A stretch of DNA of 64,000 nt. It comes from a virus. Positions 34,010 through 43,220 of the stretch are shown here, in pieces. A program made the translations under genes and the position numbers. The notes below the pieces were generated by a model. The model was not told where the DNA came from and did not search any database. It saw only the letters and a list, made by a program, of their open reading frames with translations. How positions within the stretch are numbered: the stretch's first letter is position 1; each line of letters begins with the position of its first letter. The stretch is from positions 62,001 to 126,000 of IMG/VR virus record IMGVR_UViG_3300034072_001021; one strand, 5' to 3'.

Positions 34010-34996
34010 TTACACCGCCCTATAGTCGATGGTCAGTTCGCCCGCATAACGGGTCGATTCTGGGTTGAAGTAGATTGTCAGTGTCTCCAATTCACCGGAC
34101 TGGATCGCTGAGTACGTCTCGACAATCACATCGGTGATCTTGATCTGAAATCCAGTCAACTCGGTGACCTTATCGATCATGTACTGTGTCGTAGGTACAG
34201 ACGGTCCTTCAACATAATGCTGATTACCGCCAGTAGACCACGCAAAGTCATGACGTGTATAAATGATCTCGATCTCGCCGATATGTACGCCGTCACCACG
34301 AGCGGTCAGGACAACCGACGTGTTATTGCGAGCGTAGCCACTGATGTTGACAGGCGTGTCGAACGAAAGGTTCTCGTACTCCAGCGGGTAACGCAGATCT
34401 GGGTTGGCTGCTGACAGCTGATCCAGAAGGAATACGCGATCGTCAACACTCTGCATGTCTGCAGCAACACGGAAGCCATCGATCGTTGTGGTCTGGAGCA
34501 CCTCAGTCAACTGTCGTTGGAACGGTTTGACAATGAAGGAAGTCGAGCCCTCAATGAATGCCATCCCTGGTATTGCACTGACTTCATAGACACCCAAGTC
34601 ATCGACATTACCATCGATAACCTGATCAGAACGATCATGAAGACCCAGTCGGCTAAAGTACACAGCCATCATTTCTTTTATGGTGGTCGGGAAATCGACC
34701 CGAATGGTGTTGCCGAAATAGTTAGCCACTTCGGACAACTTCACTCGTTTGTAACTGATTGCCAGCGAGTCCGTGTACGGCCAGAGACTGATGTCAGCTT
34801 TGGCACGAGACACGGATACCGGCGTTGTGACTTTGTTTGGATCTGACGGATCAGGCGTGACAGCACCGTGGACGAAACTCTTCGGATCGATTCCGGGCTT
34901 AAGCATGATAGAAAGGAGGCTTTGGAAAGCCTCCTCATCAGATCCCCTTACGACCCCTAGCCACAACTGGCCGGGATTAAGGAGCGGTGAAGTCAT
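34010..34996 (-). CDS. baseplate-like structural protein, two modules
   Basis: 328 aa, AAAGGA upstream. Module one covers about 1-165 (AFQSLLSIMLKPGIDPKSFV, then SVSRAKADISLWPYTDSLAI) and module two 166-328 (DDRVFLLDQLSAANPDLRYP, then VHIGEIEIIYTRHDFAW and STRYAGELTIDYRAV). The Y-x-G-E-L/I-x-I-x-Y strand is the hallmark of this paralogous set. Its start lies 20 bases inside the 3' end of the 729-aa gene, indicating translational coupling. Likely structural, by family and position. Confidence 0.55.
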   Translation of the reverse strand: MTSPLLNPGQLWLGVVRGSDEEAFQSLLSIMLKPGIDPKSFVHGAVTPDPSDPNKVTTPVSVSRAKADISLWPYTDSLAISYKRVKLSEVANYFGNTIRVDFPTTIKEMMAVYFSRLGLHDRSDQVIDGNVDDLGVYEVSAIPGMAFIEGSTSFIVKPFQRQLTEVLQTTTIDGFRVAADMQSVDDRVFLLDQLSAANPDLRYPLEYENLSFDTPVNISGYARNNTSVVLTARGDGVHIGEIEIIYTRHDFAWSTGGNQHYVEGPSVPTTQYMIDKVTELTGFQIKITDVIVETYSAIQSGELETLTIYFNPESTRYAGELTIDYRAV

Positions 34997-37166
34997 TAGT
35001 GGTTATCCTTTCGAACAGATCACTGATCGGTTTCGTCTCAAGCTGGGGGATTGCCACTACAGCACCATTCAGACTGGAAAGATCCTTAGACGGTTCAGTA
35101 ATGACTGCCATGGTGGCACCCAGCACTACACCGTTGCGGATGTATTGGTTCAGGCCAGACATCCCAAACTCGAGACCGATCTGAACTTCCATATCGTGCT
35201 TAGAACTGTGGTCGAACGAATGCAGTGAGATATTCGAGGCATCAATCACTGCTTTCAATTTGGCTTTGGCCCCCAGATCCTCGACTACTGCCTGAGTCAC
35301 TGGAAGACGAATGTCGTGTCCGACTTTACCACCCAAGTAGTGCCAACGAAGGTGAGGCCAATCAAACATGGTGATGGCAGCTTCGTTGATCTGCTGAATA
35401 TAGTGCACGCTGTAACTAGACAGTTGCGACATGATGTTCAGCATGGCACGCTGGATATCTTTCAGGCTCTGCGAAGTACGCAGCTCCAGACCAGTTGCCT
35501 GGTTAAGGACATCGAGCATAATGCCATCGAGTTCGGCTGGTGTGAATCCCTCGAAGTTCAAACCACGATCACGCAACCACTGGGAGTAGTTCTGACCATG
35601 ATCCAGATCAACAGGGATGTCGGCGTAGAACCGATCCGTCATTAACTTTATTTCAGCGTACTGGTGGAGATCCTCACGGAACACGTAAAGGTCTCTATGC
35701 AGTAACATCCGTTTTTGGATAGCTCGACACGCATTAAGGAACGAATCCACCGACACGTAGTTAGTGATGGTGACGTTGTCCCGAAGTGCTTCACGAATGA
35801 ACGCATCCGACGTGACTGCGCGAGTCGTCATCGACCGCAGTTCTTCAAACGTCGGTAGTGCCAGTCGTCTGACTCGTTTTGCCATGAGTCGAGGAATCTC
35901 GACCATATCCACACCTAGACGCAGCATGTAGAGGTACTGGTAAACGATGTACGCTTCCTTCATGGTCAGCTTGAAGATGTCGCTGCCATTAGGGAGTTGC
36001 AGAGTCAGTACGGTTTCGTAGAGCCCTTGGTCTGCCAGATAGATCCATTGGTTAAGCAGGATCTCAGACAGCGTGTAAGGTTCCGATTCCTTCAGGTCAA
36101 GGACGTTGGATTCCAAGACCTTAGTCGTAGCCTGAGCATTGAGGTTACGAGACATCATTGCAGGGATGTACTGCTCAGCCTCGATGATCTCACTCGGGTT
36201 AGACCGTGCCAGCGTGCGCTGCAGTTGCAGCATAGCGGGCGTATCCTTGATGTCCTCACCCAGTGCAGACGGAATGCCATTGAGGCTCTTACGTTCGTAC
36301 TGGGTGACTGGATCAAAGTTGACCGTGATGTCGCCGTCATTCTGTTGAATCGTGTAATCTGCCAGAGGGAAATTACGACGAGTCATGACGTTTTTGATGA
36401 GTTCCTGGAACGTCTCATCCTTACCGTTGTTCCGGATGATGTACCGGATGTTGCGGTAGAAATAAAGACGCTGGAATTCATTCATCTGGTCGTAGTACTG
36501 ATCCAGAGGACCAAACGACGCCAGATAACGACGGATATGGTAGCTGTGTGCCATGTTGGTTTTGGCATTCTCCAGCCGGATCGACTTGATCTGAGACGGA
36601 GTACCCATGCCAATGATGGCCAGACGCGCAGCAATAAAGAGACTGTTGTTAATCCGATAGTCTTCGTTAGCCCACCGGATGAACTGACCATTTATCCAGT
36701 CCTGAAGTTTGGGAATCAGGTTAGTCTCACGGCTTTCAACCAGAGTTCGGTCATAATACAGAATACTATGATCCGGCGCAGCGATTGCTGTGTCAACGTT
36801 TACTGGATTCAAGATACCGAGAATCAGCATCTTCTGATCAGGATACTTGGTGATGAGTTCTTTATAGTACCGTGAACCGTATTGGTACTCGCGCCACGTA
36901 GCGCGGTGGATGTCCATGTTCTCGACAGTGAATTCGATCTCTTCCTGGGTGTCCATGGAAGTGACGGTCATCATCTTGTCAGACGCATGATACTTGCCAG
37001 CTAGGTTCAGGTAGTATTTCCACGTCTCGGGTCGACCCTCATCAATCGAATAGCCGAAGTACGAGAGTCGATTATTGATGTGATTGCACGTGGCCTCATC
37101 TTTTACCACGAGCGTGGCAGCAAGCCTGACCACAGACTCATGGTAGATCTGATAACGAGTGCTCAT
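34977..37166 (-). CDS. large structural protein next to portal (729 aa)
   Basis: Not recognised by name. The protein is largely helical with many aromatic residues: WREYQYGSRYYKELITKYP near 90, YLASFGPLDQYYDQMNEFQR near 225, YFYRNIRYIIRNNG, and a C-terminal part with HYIQQINEAAITMFDWPHLR followed by beta-rich VVLGATMAVITE. It is divergent from the portal-like gene with 30 bases between start codons, and it is the first gene of the minus-strand tail operon. Position and size suggest a baseplate hub or neck protein, but this is inference only. Confidence 0.5.
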   Translation of the reverse strand: MSTRYQIYHESVVRLAATLVVKDEATCNHINNRLSYFGYSIDEGRPETWKYYLNLAGKYHASDKMMTVTSMDTQEEIEFTVENMDIHRATWREYQYGSRYYKELITKYPDQKMLILGILNPVNVDTAIAAPDHSILYYDRTLVESRETNLIPKLQDWINGQFIRWANEDYRINNSLFIAARLAIIGMGTPSQIKSIRLENAKTNMAHSYHIRRYLASFGPLDQYYDQMNEFQRLYFYRNIRYIIRNNGKDETFQELIKNVMTRRNFPLADYTIQQNDGDITVNFDPVTQYERKSLNGIPSALGEDIKDTPAMLQLQRTLARSNPSEIIEAEQYIPAMMSRNLNAQATTKVLESNVLDLKESEPYTLSEILLNQWIYLADQGLYETVLTLQLPNGSDIFKLTMKEAYIVYQYLYMLRLGVDMVEIPRLMAKRVRRLALPTFEELRSMTTRAVTSDAFIREALRDNVTITNYVSVDSFLNACRAIQKRMLLHRDLYVFREDLHQYAEIKLMTDRFYADIPVDLDHGQNYSQWLRDRGLNFEGFTPAELDGIMLDVLNQATGLELRTSQSLKDIQRAMLNIMSQLSSYSVHYIQQINEAAITMFDWPHLRWHYLGGKVGHDIRLPVTQAVVEDLGAKAKLKAVIDASNISLHSFDHSSKHDMEVQIGLEFGMSGLNQYIRNGVVLGATMAVITEPSKDLSSLNGAVVAIPQLETKPISDLFERITTNDFTAP

Positions 37167-37196
37167 TATTAAGGTTCCAAAGACAAGAGGTAGAAC

Positions 37197-40163
37197 ATGT
37201 CTACTGAATCAACTGTCCGGCGGTTTCAGAAATTCGCATCTGCAAGAACTATTCCAACAGAAGTAAAAGCGGCGATTTCTAAACTGGGCGCTGACCCACA
37301 TGGCAATTCTGGAAGTCGCAATAACATCAGGTTGCCCGATGGTCGTGTGATGGCACATATTGCCAACCAGACCATCGGTAACATTCAGGATGCTCGGAAC
37401 CTGTTCCAAGTCCTTCCTGACATGGATTATGCGCGGCAGCTGCTTATTTCTGCGACGCTATCTCCTGGTGATCTTACGGACACTAAAGTTCTGTACAGTA
37501 TCGAAGACCGGGCGGTGGATAGCAACCTTGCAGGGCCGCTTCTTCGCAACGTCCAGGAGTTCTTCGATAACTCCTATAGAATTAGGTCGCTTCTTCACCC
37601 GATCCTGAACGACACGATGTTCGAGACAGGGTCATACCCAATTCTGGTTATGCCCGAGTCCTCGATTGACCGAATCATCAATTCGGACAACTACAACGGG
37701 ATCTCGATGGAGTCGGCTATTCAGCAACTCGATGGTCACATCAATGCTGAAACCGATCGCGATGGCAACTACTTGCCTTGGGGTGTGCTGGGTAACCCAG
37801 CTACAGCGCCGGCAACTGCCAACTCCTACTCTGGGGTGAGCTTCGAAAGCCTGAAGATCGACAACTATCAGCGTGACGTCAAGCTCAATGATCTCAATGT
37901 GAGCTTCGAGTCGATGATCTCCAATGTCAAGGGCACCTACCCTGACGAAGAGATCGGTAAGTTGAAGACGTCTCTGGAATCACTGTCCAAGACAGCCCAG
38001 AAGATGATCACCGAGAAAGGTTCCACCATCCAAGTCACTGACAACATGAACGTGTTGAAACGACCGATGATCGTGGAAACCCGTCGTCGACTGGCTGTGC
38101 GTCGTATTTACGGCGGCCGCCTGCACGCTAAGGCTTCTCTGGAATCCAAGGCTAAAGCAGGTGATCAAGACGCCATGCGTAACTTGGCTGCAGTGGAGAA
38201 ATCTCTGTACACCAAGCGCAATTACAAGCACATCCCTGTTCAACCTGTGATGACTCATAAGCAGACCAAGACAGAAACCTACGGCCATCCGTTGGTTCTG
38301 CATCTTCCGTCTGAGTCTGTCATCCCAATTCACGTCCCAGGCAACCCTGCTGAGCACGTGGGCTACTACGTCCTTCTGGACATCGATGGTAACCCTATCT
38401 CGATTGCTGACATGACGTCCTACATGGACGACATTCGCAACCAGATGAACAGTGCCGACAGTTATAGCAGCCAGATCATCAATCAGGCTCGCCGTGGCTT
38501 TGAAGGCATGGGTGGGATTCAGAACGAAATCATCAATGAGATGTCTCGTGTGCACTCTGAAGCGGTAGAGGCCGATCTTCTGTCTCGTCTGCGTGCAGGT
38601 GCATTGTCTGGTAACTACGAACTGGGTAAAACCGAGAACATCAACCGCATCATGTTGGCCCGTCACCTAAAGGGTCAGAAAACCATGATGTTGTTCGTCC
38701 CGGCTGAGATGATGATCTACATCGCATTCGATTACAACGAGTACGGTGTCGGTAAGTCGATTCTGGAAGACGGCAAGATCCTCGGTTCGATCCGTGCTGC
38801 GCTGATGCTGTCCAACACCCTGGCCACCATCAACAATGCCGTAGGTGGCAAGACCATCAACATCGAGCTTGATCCTGATGACGAAGATCCGGTAAGTACG
38901 GTGGAGTTCTTGCTCTCCGAACACGCCAAGGTCAACGCCCAAGGGTTCAGCCGTATTGTTGGGTCGACTCACCCACTGGGTCTGGCTGACCAGATTCAGA
39001 ACCACGGCGTGAACGTAGTGGTCACTGGTAACTCGCGTTATCCTGAAACCAAGTACGACGTGAACCAACGTGAGGGCACTGCCCGACCGATTGACGTCGA
39101 CATGGAGAAGATGATGCGTGATCGTCACATCCAGATGTTCGGGCTGAGTCCGGAGATGATGGAGGGCGTGAACCAGTCGGACTTCGCTACTACAGTCGTT
39201 CAAAACAACCTGATGCTTCTCAAGCGTGTGATCCACAACCAAGAGAAATTTGAGCCATTCCTGACAGACTTCGTCCGTCGTTATGTGCTTAACTCAGGCG
39301 TCTTCATTGACGAGATGCGGCAGATCATCAAGGACAACATCAAGTACCTTCCAGATGACCTGCGCGATGACAAGACCATGGACGAAGCCACTAAGGTGGA
39401 TGAATTCATGTACCGGTTCATCAGCTCCCTGACTGCCACACTGCCGTCACCTGAAGTAGGTGACATCAAGAAAGCAATGGAGCAGTTCCAGGATTACACC
39501 GATGCGCTGGATAAGGTCATCGATGCATACCTCAGTGAAGAAATGTTCGCTACCGACACCACTATTGGCATGGAGGAAGTCCTCCCGAATGTCAAAGTCG
39601 TGGTCAAGGCAGAGTTCCAGCGTCGTTGGCTACGTAAGTACAACATCATGCCGGAACTGGACGTCTTCAACACCGTAGATGAGGAAGGCGATGATACGCC
39701 TGCGTTCAGTTTGCTGGAAGCCAGTGCAGATCACCTCGACGGCCTGAACAACTCGATTGCCGAGTACATTCAGAAAGTCATTGAGGCGGCTAACCTCCGT
39801 GCCAAGAAACTGAAGCCCATCAATGAAGCTAAAGAAGCACTGACTACTGCGAAAGATGAAGCAGGTGGCACGCTCTCTGGTGGAGGTGGTGACAACTTCG
39901 GTGGAGATGACACCGGCGGTGGTGATGATCTAGGTGGCGGTGACGACCTGGGTGGTGAGGGTCTTGATGGCCTTGACGATACAGGTGGTGACGATCTTCC
40001 TGCGGATGATCTTGAAGCAGGTGATGAAGCCGGCGATGAGACTAACGCTGAAGAAGAGGAAGGTACCGAAGGTACTGACGAAGGTGGTGAGAACACCGAT
40101 ACTCCTGCGGATGATGAAGCAGGTGGTGACGGTCTCGACATCCCTGAAGCGCCTAAGGTGTAA
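37197..40163 (+). CDS. portal-like protein with acidic C-terminal tail
   Basis: 988 aa, AAGAGG before the ATG. T4 gp20-like portal features: an N-terminal GNSGSRNNIRLPDGR segment and a long helical middle. Then come FVPAEMMIYIAFDYNEYGVG (portal clip/wing strand), SMSLSN-like text ALMLSNTLATINNAVG (long helix), EGTARPIDVDMEKMMRDRHI and MFGLSPEMMEGVNQSDFATT before a helical crown. Three ESM/SLES sites near residues 170-270 suit S-x-E processing. The last 130 residues are a Gly/Asp/Thr-rich acidic tail with GGDD units like the one in 2516-4093. It is probably the dodecameric DNA entry channel of the head. Assignment rests on motifs and position next to tail genes. Confidence 0.65.
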   Translation: MSTESTVRRFQKFASARTIPTEVKAAISKLGADPHGNSGSRNNIRLPDGRVMAHIANQTIGNIQDARNLFQVLPDMDYARQLLISATLSPGDLTDTKVLYSIEDRAVDSNLAGPLLRNVQEFFDNSYRIRSLLHPILNDTMFETGSYPILVMPESSIDRIINSDNYNGISMESAIQQLDGHINAETDRDGNYLPWGVLGNPATAPATANSYSGVSFESLKIDNYQRDVKLNDLNVSFESMISNVKGTYPDEEIGKLKTSLESLSKTAQKMITEKGSTIQVTDNMNVLKRPMIVETRRRLAVRRIYGGRLHAKASLESKAKAGDQDAMRNLAAVEKSLYTKRNYKHIPVQPVMTHKQTKTETYGHPLVLHLPSESVIPIHVPGNPAEHVGYYVLLDIDGNPISIADMTSYMDDIRNQMNSADSYSSQIINQARRGFEGMGGIQNEIINEMSRVHSEAVEADLLSRLRAGALSGNYELGKTENINRIMLARHLKGQKTMMLFVPAEMMIYIAFDYNEYGVGKSILEDGKILGSIRAALMLSNTLATINNAVGGKTINIELDPDDEDPVSTVEFLLSEHAKVNAQGFSRIVGSTHPLGLADQIQNHGVNVVVTGNSRYPETKYDVNQREGTARPIDVDMEKMMRDRHIQMFGLSPEMMEGVNQSDFATTVVQNNLMLLKRVIHNQEKFEPFLTDFVRRYVLNSGVFIDEMRQIIKDNIKYLPDDLRDDKTMDEATKVDEFMYRFISSLTATLPSPEVGDIKKAMEQFQDYTDALDKVIDAYLSEEMFATDTTIGMEEVLPNVKVVVKAEFQRRWLRKYNIMPELDVFNTVDEEGDDTPAFSLLEASADHLDGLNNSIAEYIQKVIEAANLRAKKLKPINEAKEALTTAKDEAGGTLSGGGGDNFGGDDTGGGDDLGGGDDLGGEGLDGLDDTGGDDLPADDLEAGDEAGDETNAEEEEGTEGTDEGGENTDTPADDEAGGDGLDIPEAPKV

Positions 40164-40168
40164 CGCAT

Positions 40169-40196
40169 ATGGAGGAGGCCCTAGGGCCTCCTCCTA
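40169..40196. terminator. bidirectional hairpin terminator
   Basis: Perfect stem GGAGGAGGCC / GGCCTCCTCC with a CTAG loop between convergent genes; flanked by GCATAT and TATGTC. Confidence 0.75.
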
Positions 40197-40205
40197 TGTC
40201 GTCTG

Positions 40206-40925
40206 TCAGAAACTGCTTGGTGCTTGGAATGAGCTACCGCTATAGATGGCAGCGTGGGTAAACCGGAAGCCAATCAACTTGCCGATGAAACGCCACCATA
40301 CGTCGCCAGCATTACCACCTCGACGACTCATGATCCGGAATGGACCGTTGACGTCGCCTTTAAGGTCAGCTGGGTATGCTGCCGTGTGAACCAATACACC
40401 GTTACGGTAAATGTATCCTACACCGTTTTTACGCTGGAACGCAAAGTGATTAACGATGTTGAGGTCAATTGCACTCAGTGCTGATTTAATCAGGAAACTG
40501 TTACCAGACGGCTGATAGATGCCTACTTGCAGCCCGGTGTTGAGATGGTTGTACAGTGCATCCAGTTGCATGGTTTGGCCTGGGGCGCCCCACGTACCCC
40601 ACATGCAGAATGGGATCAACTGGCTGTTGTCTGCCGGGTTATTATGGATGCCATCGGCGTCGAGGATAACTTCTAGTGTGAAGTCGCCAGTACGCGCTGC
40701 AAACGCTGGGTTATGTGCTAGCTGGATACCACCAATGACACTGGAAGTGAACACAGCTACGTTCTTACCGTTGAGAGTACTGTACGTCATCCCCGACGGA
40801 ATCACTGCTTGCTCTCCAGTGACCTTATTGACTACTCGGTTAGATTGAATGTCGAGATCGATCTTGACGTGTCTACGCCAATCACCTAAACGACGACCTG
40901 ATGCTGCCATCAATGCTGTTTTCAT
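40206..40925 (-). CDS. LamG/concanavalin-like lectin domain protein
   Basis: 239 aa. Strand-rich throughout with the LamG-type order: MTYSTLNGKNVAVFTSS, TGDFTLEVILDADGIH (the typical FTLE strand), LQVGIYQPSGNSFLIKSAL, NHFAFQRKNGVGYIYRNGVL (the R-x-G-x-x-Y-x-N-G-x-L turn) and FIGKLIGFRFTHAAIYSG. Such jelly-roll domains bind glycans on phage fibres or decorate capsids. No signal peptide. A single gene transcribed toward the portal terminator; a promoter must lie in the 244-base gap upstream. Carbohydrate binding is family knowledge; the target is unknown. Confidence 0.7.
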   Translation of the reverse strand: MKTALMAASGRRLGDWRRHVKIDLDIQSNRVVNKVTGEQAVIPSGMTYSTLNGKNVAVFTSSVIGGIQLAHNPAFAARTGDFTLEVILDADGIHNNPADNSQLIPFCMWGTWGAPGQTMQLDALYNHLNTGLQVGIYQPSGNSFLIKSALSAIDLNIVNHFAFQRKNGVGYIYRNGVLVHTAAYPADLKGDVNGPFRIMSRRGGNAGDVWWRFIGKLIGFRFTHAAIYSGSSFQAPSSF

Positions 40926-41169
40926 GGTTTTCTCAAATAAAGAGGTTAACTACATAAAATTCGGTAATTAAATACAGTCTTGGATTATTCTCTGAATAAA
41001 TTCAGAATGCTATAAAAAGCATTGCTGGAGGGTACGGAAGCAATGCGCTAGCGGAGGAGCGGAGCGACGACTTCTTCTATTCTTTTCTGTAGCTTTGGCT
41101 TTCCGATTTTATTCTGACGATATATTGTTGACACATACCTGTGACGATAACCACAGCAGGATAAGAATA
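40926..41169. promoter_or_regulatory. divergent intergenic region with two palindromes
   Basis: No gene seen. CTGAAT-AA-ATTCAG (40992-41005) is a perfect short palindrome and GCATTGCT / AGCAATGC (41019-41046) a hairpin. A promoter-like motif follows at 41110. This probably holds the promoters for the LamG gene (minus) and the 90-aa gene (plus). Confidence 0.45.
41110..41127 (+). promoter_or_regulatory. promoter-like motif, diverged copy
   Basis: TATTCTGACGATATATTG, about 45 bases before the start at 41170; same TTCTGAC start as the copy at 24455 but GATATAT instead of AATACAT. Confidence 0.4.
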
Positions 41170-41442
41170 ATGAAACAAGCGATCTACTTTGAGGATCTCC
41201 AGAAGACTACCTTTATCATCAAGGTGATTGATGGTGATGAGATGTATCTGGAAAAACGTGAATGGTACAAGAACGACTACGAGTACACTCCTGCAGATGC
41301 ATTCGACATGTTCTGCAAGTCTGGCGACTTTGATGGCGTCACTAAGTACAAGTGGATCGCTGAGAGGTCCTCGTTGGTCGCTGTGTCCCCTGATACGCCC
41401 AAGTGGACTGATCGGGAATGGACCAAGATGAATGGGTTCTGA
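41170..41442 (+). CDS. hypothetical protein (90 aa)
   Basis: Starts at the ATG at 41170 (AGGATAAGAATA upstream); the frame opens 25 codons earlier without a site. Acidic and aromatic: YFEDLQKTTFIIKVIDGDEM, REWYKNDYEYTPADAFDMF, then a C-terminal TPKWTDREWTKMNGF. No recognised domain. Single-gene unit between a promoter-like motif and a hairpin, the usual arrangement of early accessory genes in this stretch. Confidence 0.55.
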   Translation: MKQAIYFEDLQKTTFIIKVIDGDEMYLEKREWYKNDYEYTPADAFDMFCKSGDFDGVTKYKWIAERSSLVAVSPDTPKWTDREWTKMNGF

Positions 41443-41448
41443 ATAGAC

Positions 41449-41470
41449 GGGGGAGGCATGTGCCTCCCTC
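41449..41470 (+). terminator. hairpin
   Basis: Stem GGGGGAGGC / GCCTCCCTC with a 4-base loop, shortly after the stop; followed by TATGCC. Recurrent hairpin family. Confidence 0.65.
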
Positions 41471-41515
41471 TATGCCAGAAGTATCGTATGTAACTATACA
41501 CATATCGAGGACACC

Positions 41516-42004
41516 ATGTCTGTACGCACGATACTCTCAGCAGCAACCCGTCGTAAACGTGTAGTGGGAAGGACGGCATACCCACTTGATTTTATAAGCG
41601 CTGAAAAAGTAATTCCATGGAGGGTCAATACTCAGCATCCTTATCCGACGTTCCTTGGCTTCGGTGAATATAACGGCCATAAGACTGTGAAGGTAAGGTT
41701 TACTACAGGGGGCAACATTCAGCGCGTTTACATCGAGCTCCCTGTCGATCATCGAATCGCACAACTGATGTATAAGCGAGACAAACCGCAATATAGTGAA
41801 GCACTCGGTTATGTTTCACTTCAGGAAAGCACCTCGATTGGCGGCAATGCCAATAGCCTGGGTAACGCAGCCGCCAACGTATGGTATCTACGATCGCTTT
41901 CAGTCAAGCGCGTAGGTAAATACTTTGCTGTCGGCATTAACAACACCACTACCTACCCAGTCATTATGGAGTTTTATCTTGTAGACGACTTGGCGACTAT
42001 CTGA
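41516..42004 (+). CDS. hypothetical protein (162 aa)
   Basis: CGAGG lies 6 bases before the ATG. Basic N-terminus (SAATRRKRVVGRTAYPLDF), central strands (TVKVRFTTGGNIQRVYIELP), then a Gly/Asn/Ala-rich stretch (SIGGNANSLGNAAANVWYLR) and YFAVGINNTTTYPVIMEFYL. It reads as a beta-rich small protein, possibly a virion decoration or a host-takeover factor; neither can be decided. Single-gene unit between hairpins. Confidence 0.5.
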   Translation: MSVRTILSAATRRKRVVGRTAYPLDFISAEKVIPWRVNTQHPYPTFLGFGEYNGHKTVKVRFTTGGNIQRVYIELPVDHRIAQLMYKRDKPQYSEALGYVSLQESTSIGGNANSLGNAAANVWYLRSLSVKRVGKYFAVGINNTTTYPVIMEFYLVDDLATI

Positions 42005-42007
42005 TTC

Positions 42008-42033
42008 TAGAGGGAGGCGCGCGCCTCCCTCTA
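42008..42033 (+). terminator. perfect palindromic hairpin
   Basis: TAGAGGGAGGCGC / GCGCCTCCCTCTA, a continuous 13-bp inverted repeat with no spacer, 3 bases after the stop. Confidence 0.65.
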
Positions 42034-42052
42034 TTCCGATTCGATTGAAAAG

Positions 42053-42070
42053 AGTTATAGCAATACATGA
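42053..42070 (+). promoter_or_regulatory. promoter-like motif (CAATACAT family)
   Basis: GTTATAGCAATACATGAC about 65 bases before the start at 42133; shares GCAATACAT or ACAATACAT with the other copies. Confidence 0.45.
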
Positions 42071-42132
42071 CTTATCGTGATAACGATCGTTGTCTGGTTT
42101 GTTTAGACAGTATAACTCAACTAAGGGGAATC

Positions 42133-42324
42133 ATGATGGAATTGTTTGCCGATATCAGCACCGCTCTAGCACTCGCTGTCCTGACAGTCGTTGCGATTGT
42201 CTTGTGTAGTCATATCAAACAACTCAAATATAACAGCATTTACACCTACGCTCTGGTGCTACGTACTGCTCTGTCTGTACTGTGTGCAGCATTCTGGTTT
42301 AAGGCGATTATCCAGATCTGGTAA
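42133..42324 (+). CDS. small membrane protein (63 aa)
   Basis: Start at 42133 chosen because AAGGGG lies upstream; an earlier in-frame ATG at 42067 overlaps the promoter-like motif. Two hydrophobic stretches: ISTALALAVLTVVAIVLC (7-24) and LRTALSVLCAAFWFKAII (43-60), with a short loop (HIKQLKYNSIYTY). Function unknown; the two-helix layout fits many phage small membrane proteins. Confidence 0.55.
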   Translation: MMELFADISTALALAVLTVVAIVLCSHIKQLKYNSIYTYALVLRTALSVLCAAFWFKAIIQIW

Positions 42325-42377
42325 ATAAAAACAAATCTGACACATGCTTTAGGAGATAGGTACCACGGGTCTCCGTA

Positions 42378-42423
42378 GGCATGCCGGTGCAGCTGAAGCA
42401 GTCGTGCTCAGCTCCCGGATGCC
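42378..42423 (+). other. GC-rich hairpin in a 130-base gap
   Basis: Interrupted stem GGCAT-CCGG-AGCTGA / TCAGCT-CCGG-ATGCC in the gap 42325-42455 between two plus-strand genes; TTCTATG follows. It could be a terminator or a structured leader. Nothing else is seen in the gap. Confidence 0.45.
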
Positions 42424-42455
42424 TTCTATGCCGATTTATTAACAGGAGTGTAATC

Positions 42456-43163
42456 ATGTCCTATCCAGAAATTCTTTTCACGCTGCATAAACCGTTTAAG
42501 AAACAACCCAAACGATTCATGGACAAACTTGACTTTAATTTACCGATCTGGTCGGTATTTGTCAATTACATGTTTGGTGACTATGAAGTTAAGCTGTATG
42601 GTTACGTCAAGCAAGGGGTTGATATCGAGGATGAAAATAATAATGATGCCGCAGAAATCGTCATCACGCGCAACTTGACCATAAACACTAAAACAGACAT
42701 AAAGATCGATCATCGACTTGTAGATGATCCTGTATTAGATCGTGTCTACGAACAGAGCCCTATCACCTACGGATTCCTGAAATCTACATTGAATACAGCC
42801 GACGACGATATCGGTTTTACTAATGATAACGGCGCAGGTCATCGTCCTGAAGATTTTGATGACGATAACCCAGATCATCGATTCATGTTTGATATATTCG
42901 TCGATGCAGTAATGCGCATGAGTAGTTGCCAGGCCTGGGGTATGATCGCTTACCTTAATGAAGGTGGCTTCAATAAATTCCGCATTTGGGGATCTGATAT
43001 TCGATCTCGAGGTCATATGACCAAAAGCGTAATAGGCAGCATCGTTGATAAAGTAAATAATCGCCAGGTGGAAATGGAAATTGGTGATTATACATACGGG
43101 ATTGTTCGTCTTTACAACGGTGAACGTGATATTGAATTACGGTTCCCGAGTTTCCTTATATGA
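42456..43163 (+). CDS. hypothetical protein (235 aa)
   Basis: The ATG at 42456 follows CAGGAG. It is acidic and has an Asp/Asn-rich centre (DIEDENNNDAAEIVITRNLT, then a second run near residues 122-145 with DDDIGFTNDNGAG and DDDNP), a helical FMFDIFVDAVMRMSSCQAWG and a C-terminal strand pair (YTYGIVRLYNGERDIELRF). Codon use is more AT-rich than in the virion genes (many ATT, GAT, AAT), suggesting lower expression or a different origin. No function assigned. Confidence 0.5.
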   Translation: MSYPEILFTLHKPFKKQPKRFMDKLDFNLPIWSVFVNYMFGDYEVKLYGYVKQGVDIEDENNNDAAEIVITRNLTINTKTDIKIDHRLVDDPVLDRVYEQSPITYGFLKSTLNTADDDIGFTNDNGAGHRPEDFDDDNPDHRFMFDIFVDAVMRMSSCQAWGMIAYLNEGGFNKFRIWGSDIRSRGHMTKSVIGSIVDKVNNRQVEMEIGDYTYGIVRLYNGERDIELRFPSFLI

Positions 43164-43167
43164 ACAC

Positions 43168-43198
43168 AAGGGTAGGGACTTCCCTACCCTTTCTTTTT
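43168..43198 (+). terminator. intrinsic terminator
   Basis: Perfect stem AAGGGTAGGG / CCCTACCCTT with a short loop, followed by TCTTTTTTG. Canonical. Confidence 0.88.
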
Positions 43199-43220
43199 TG
43201 CCGTTTTGATTCGATTCCAA

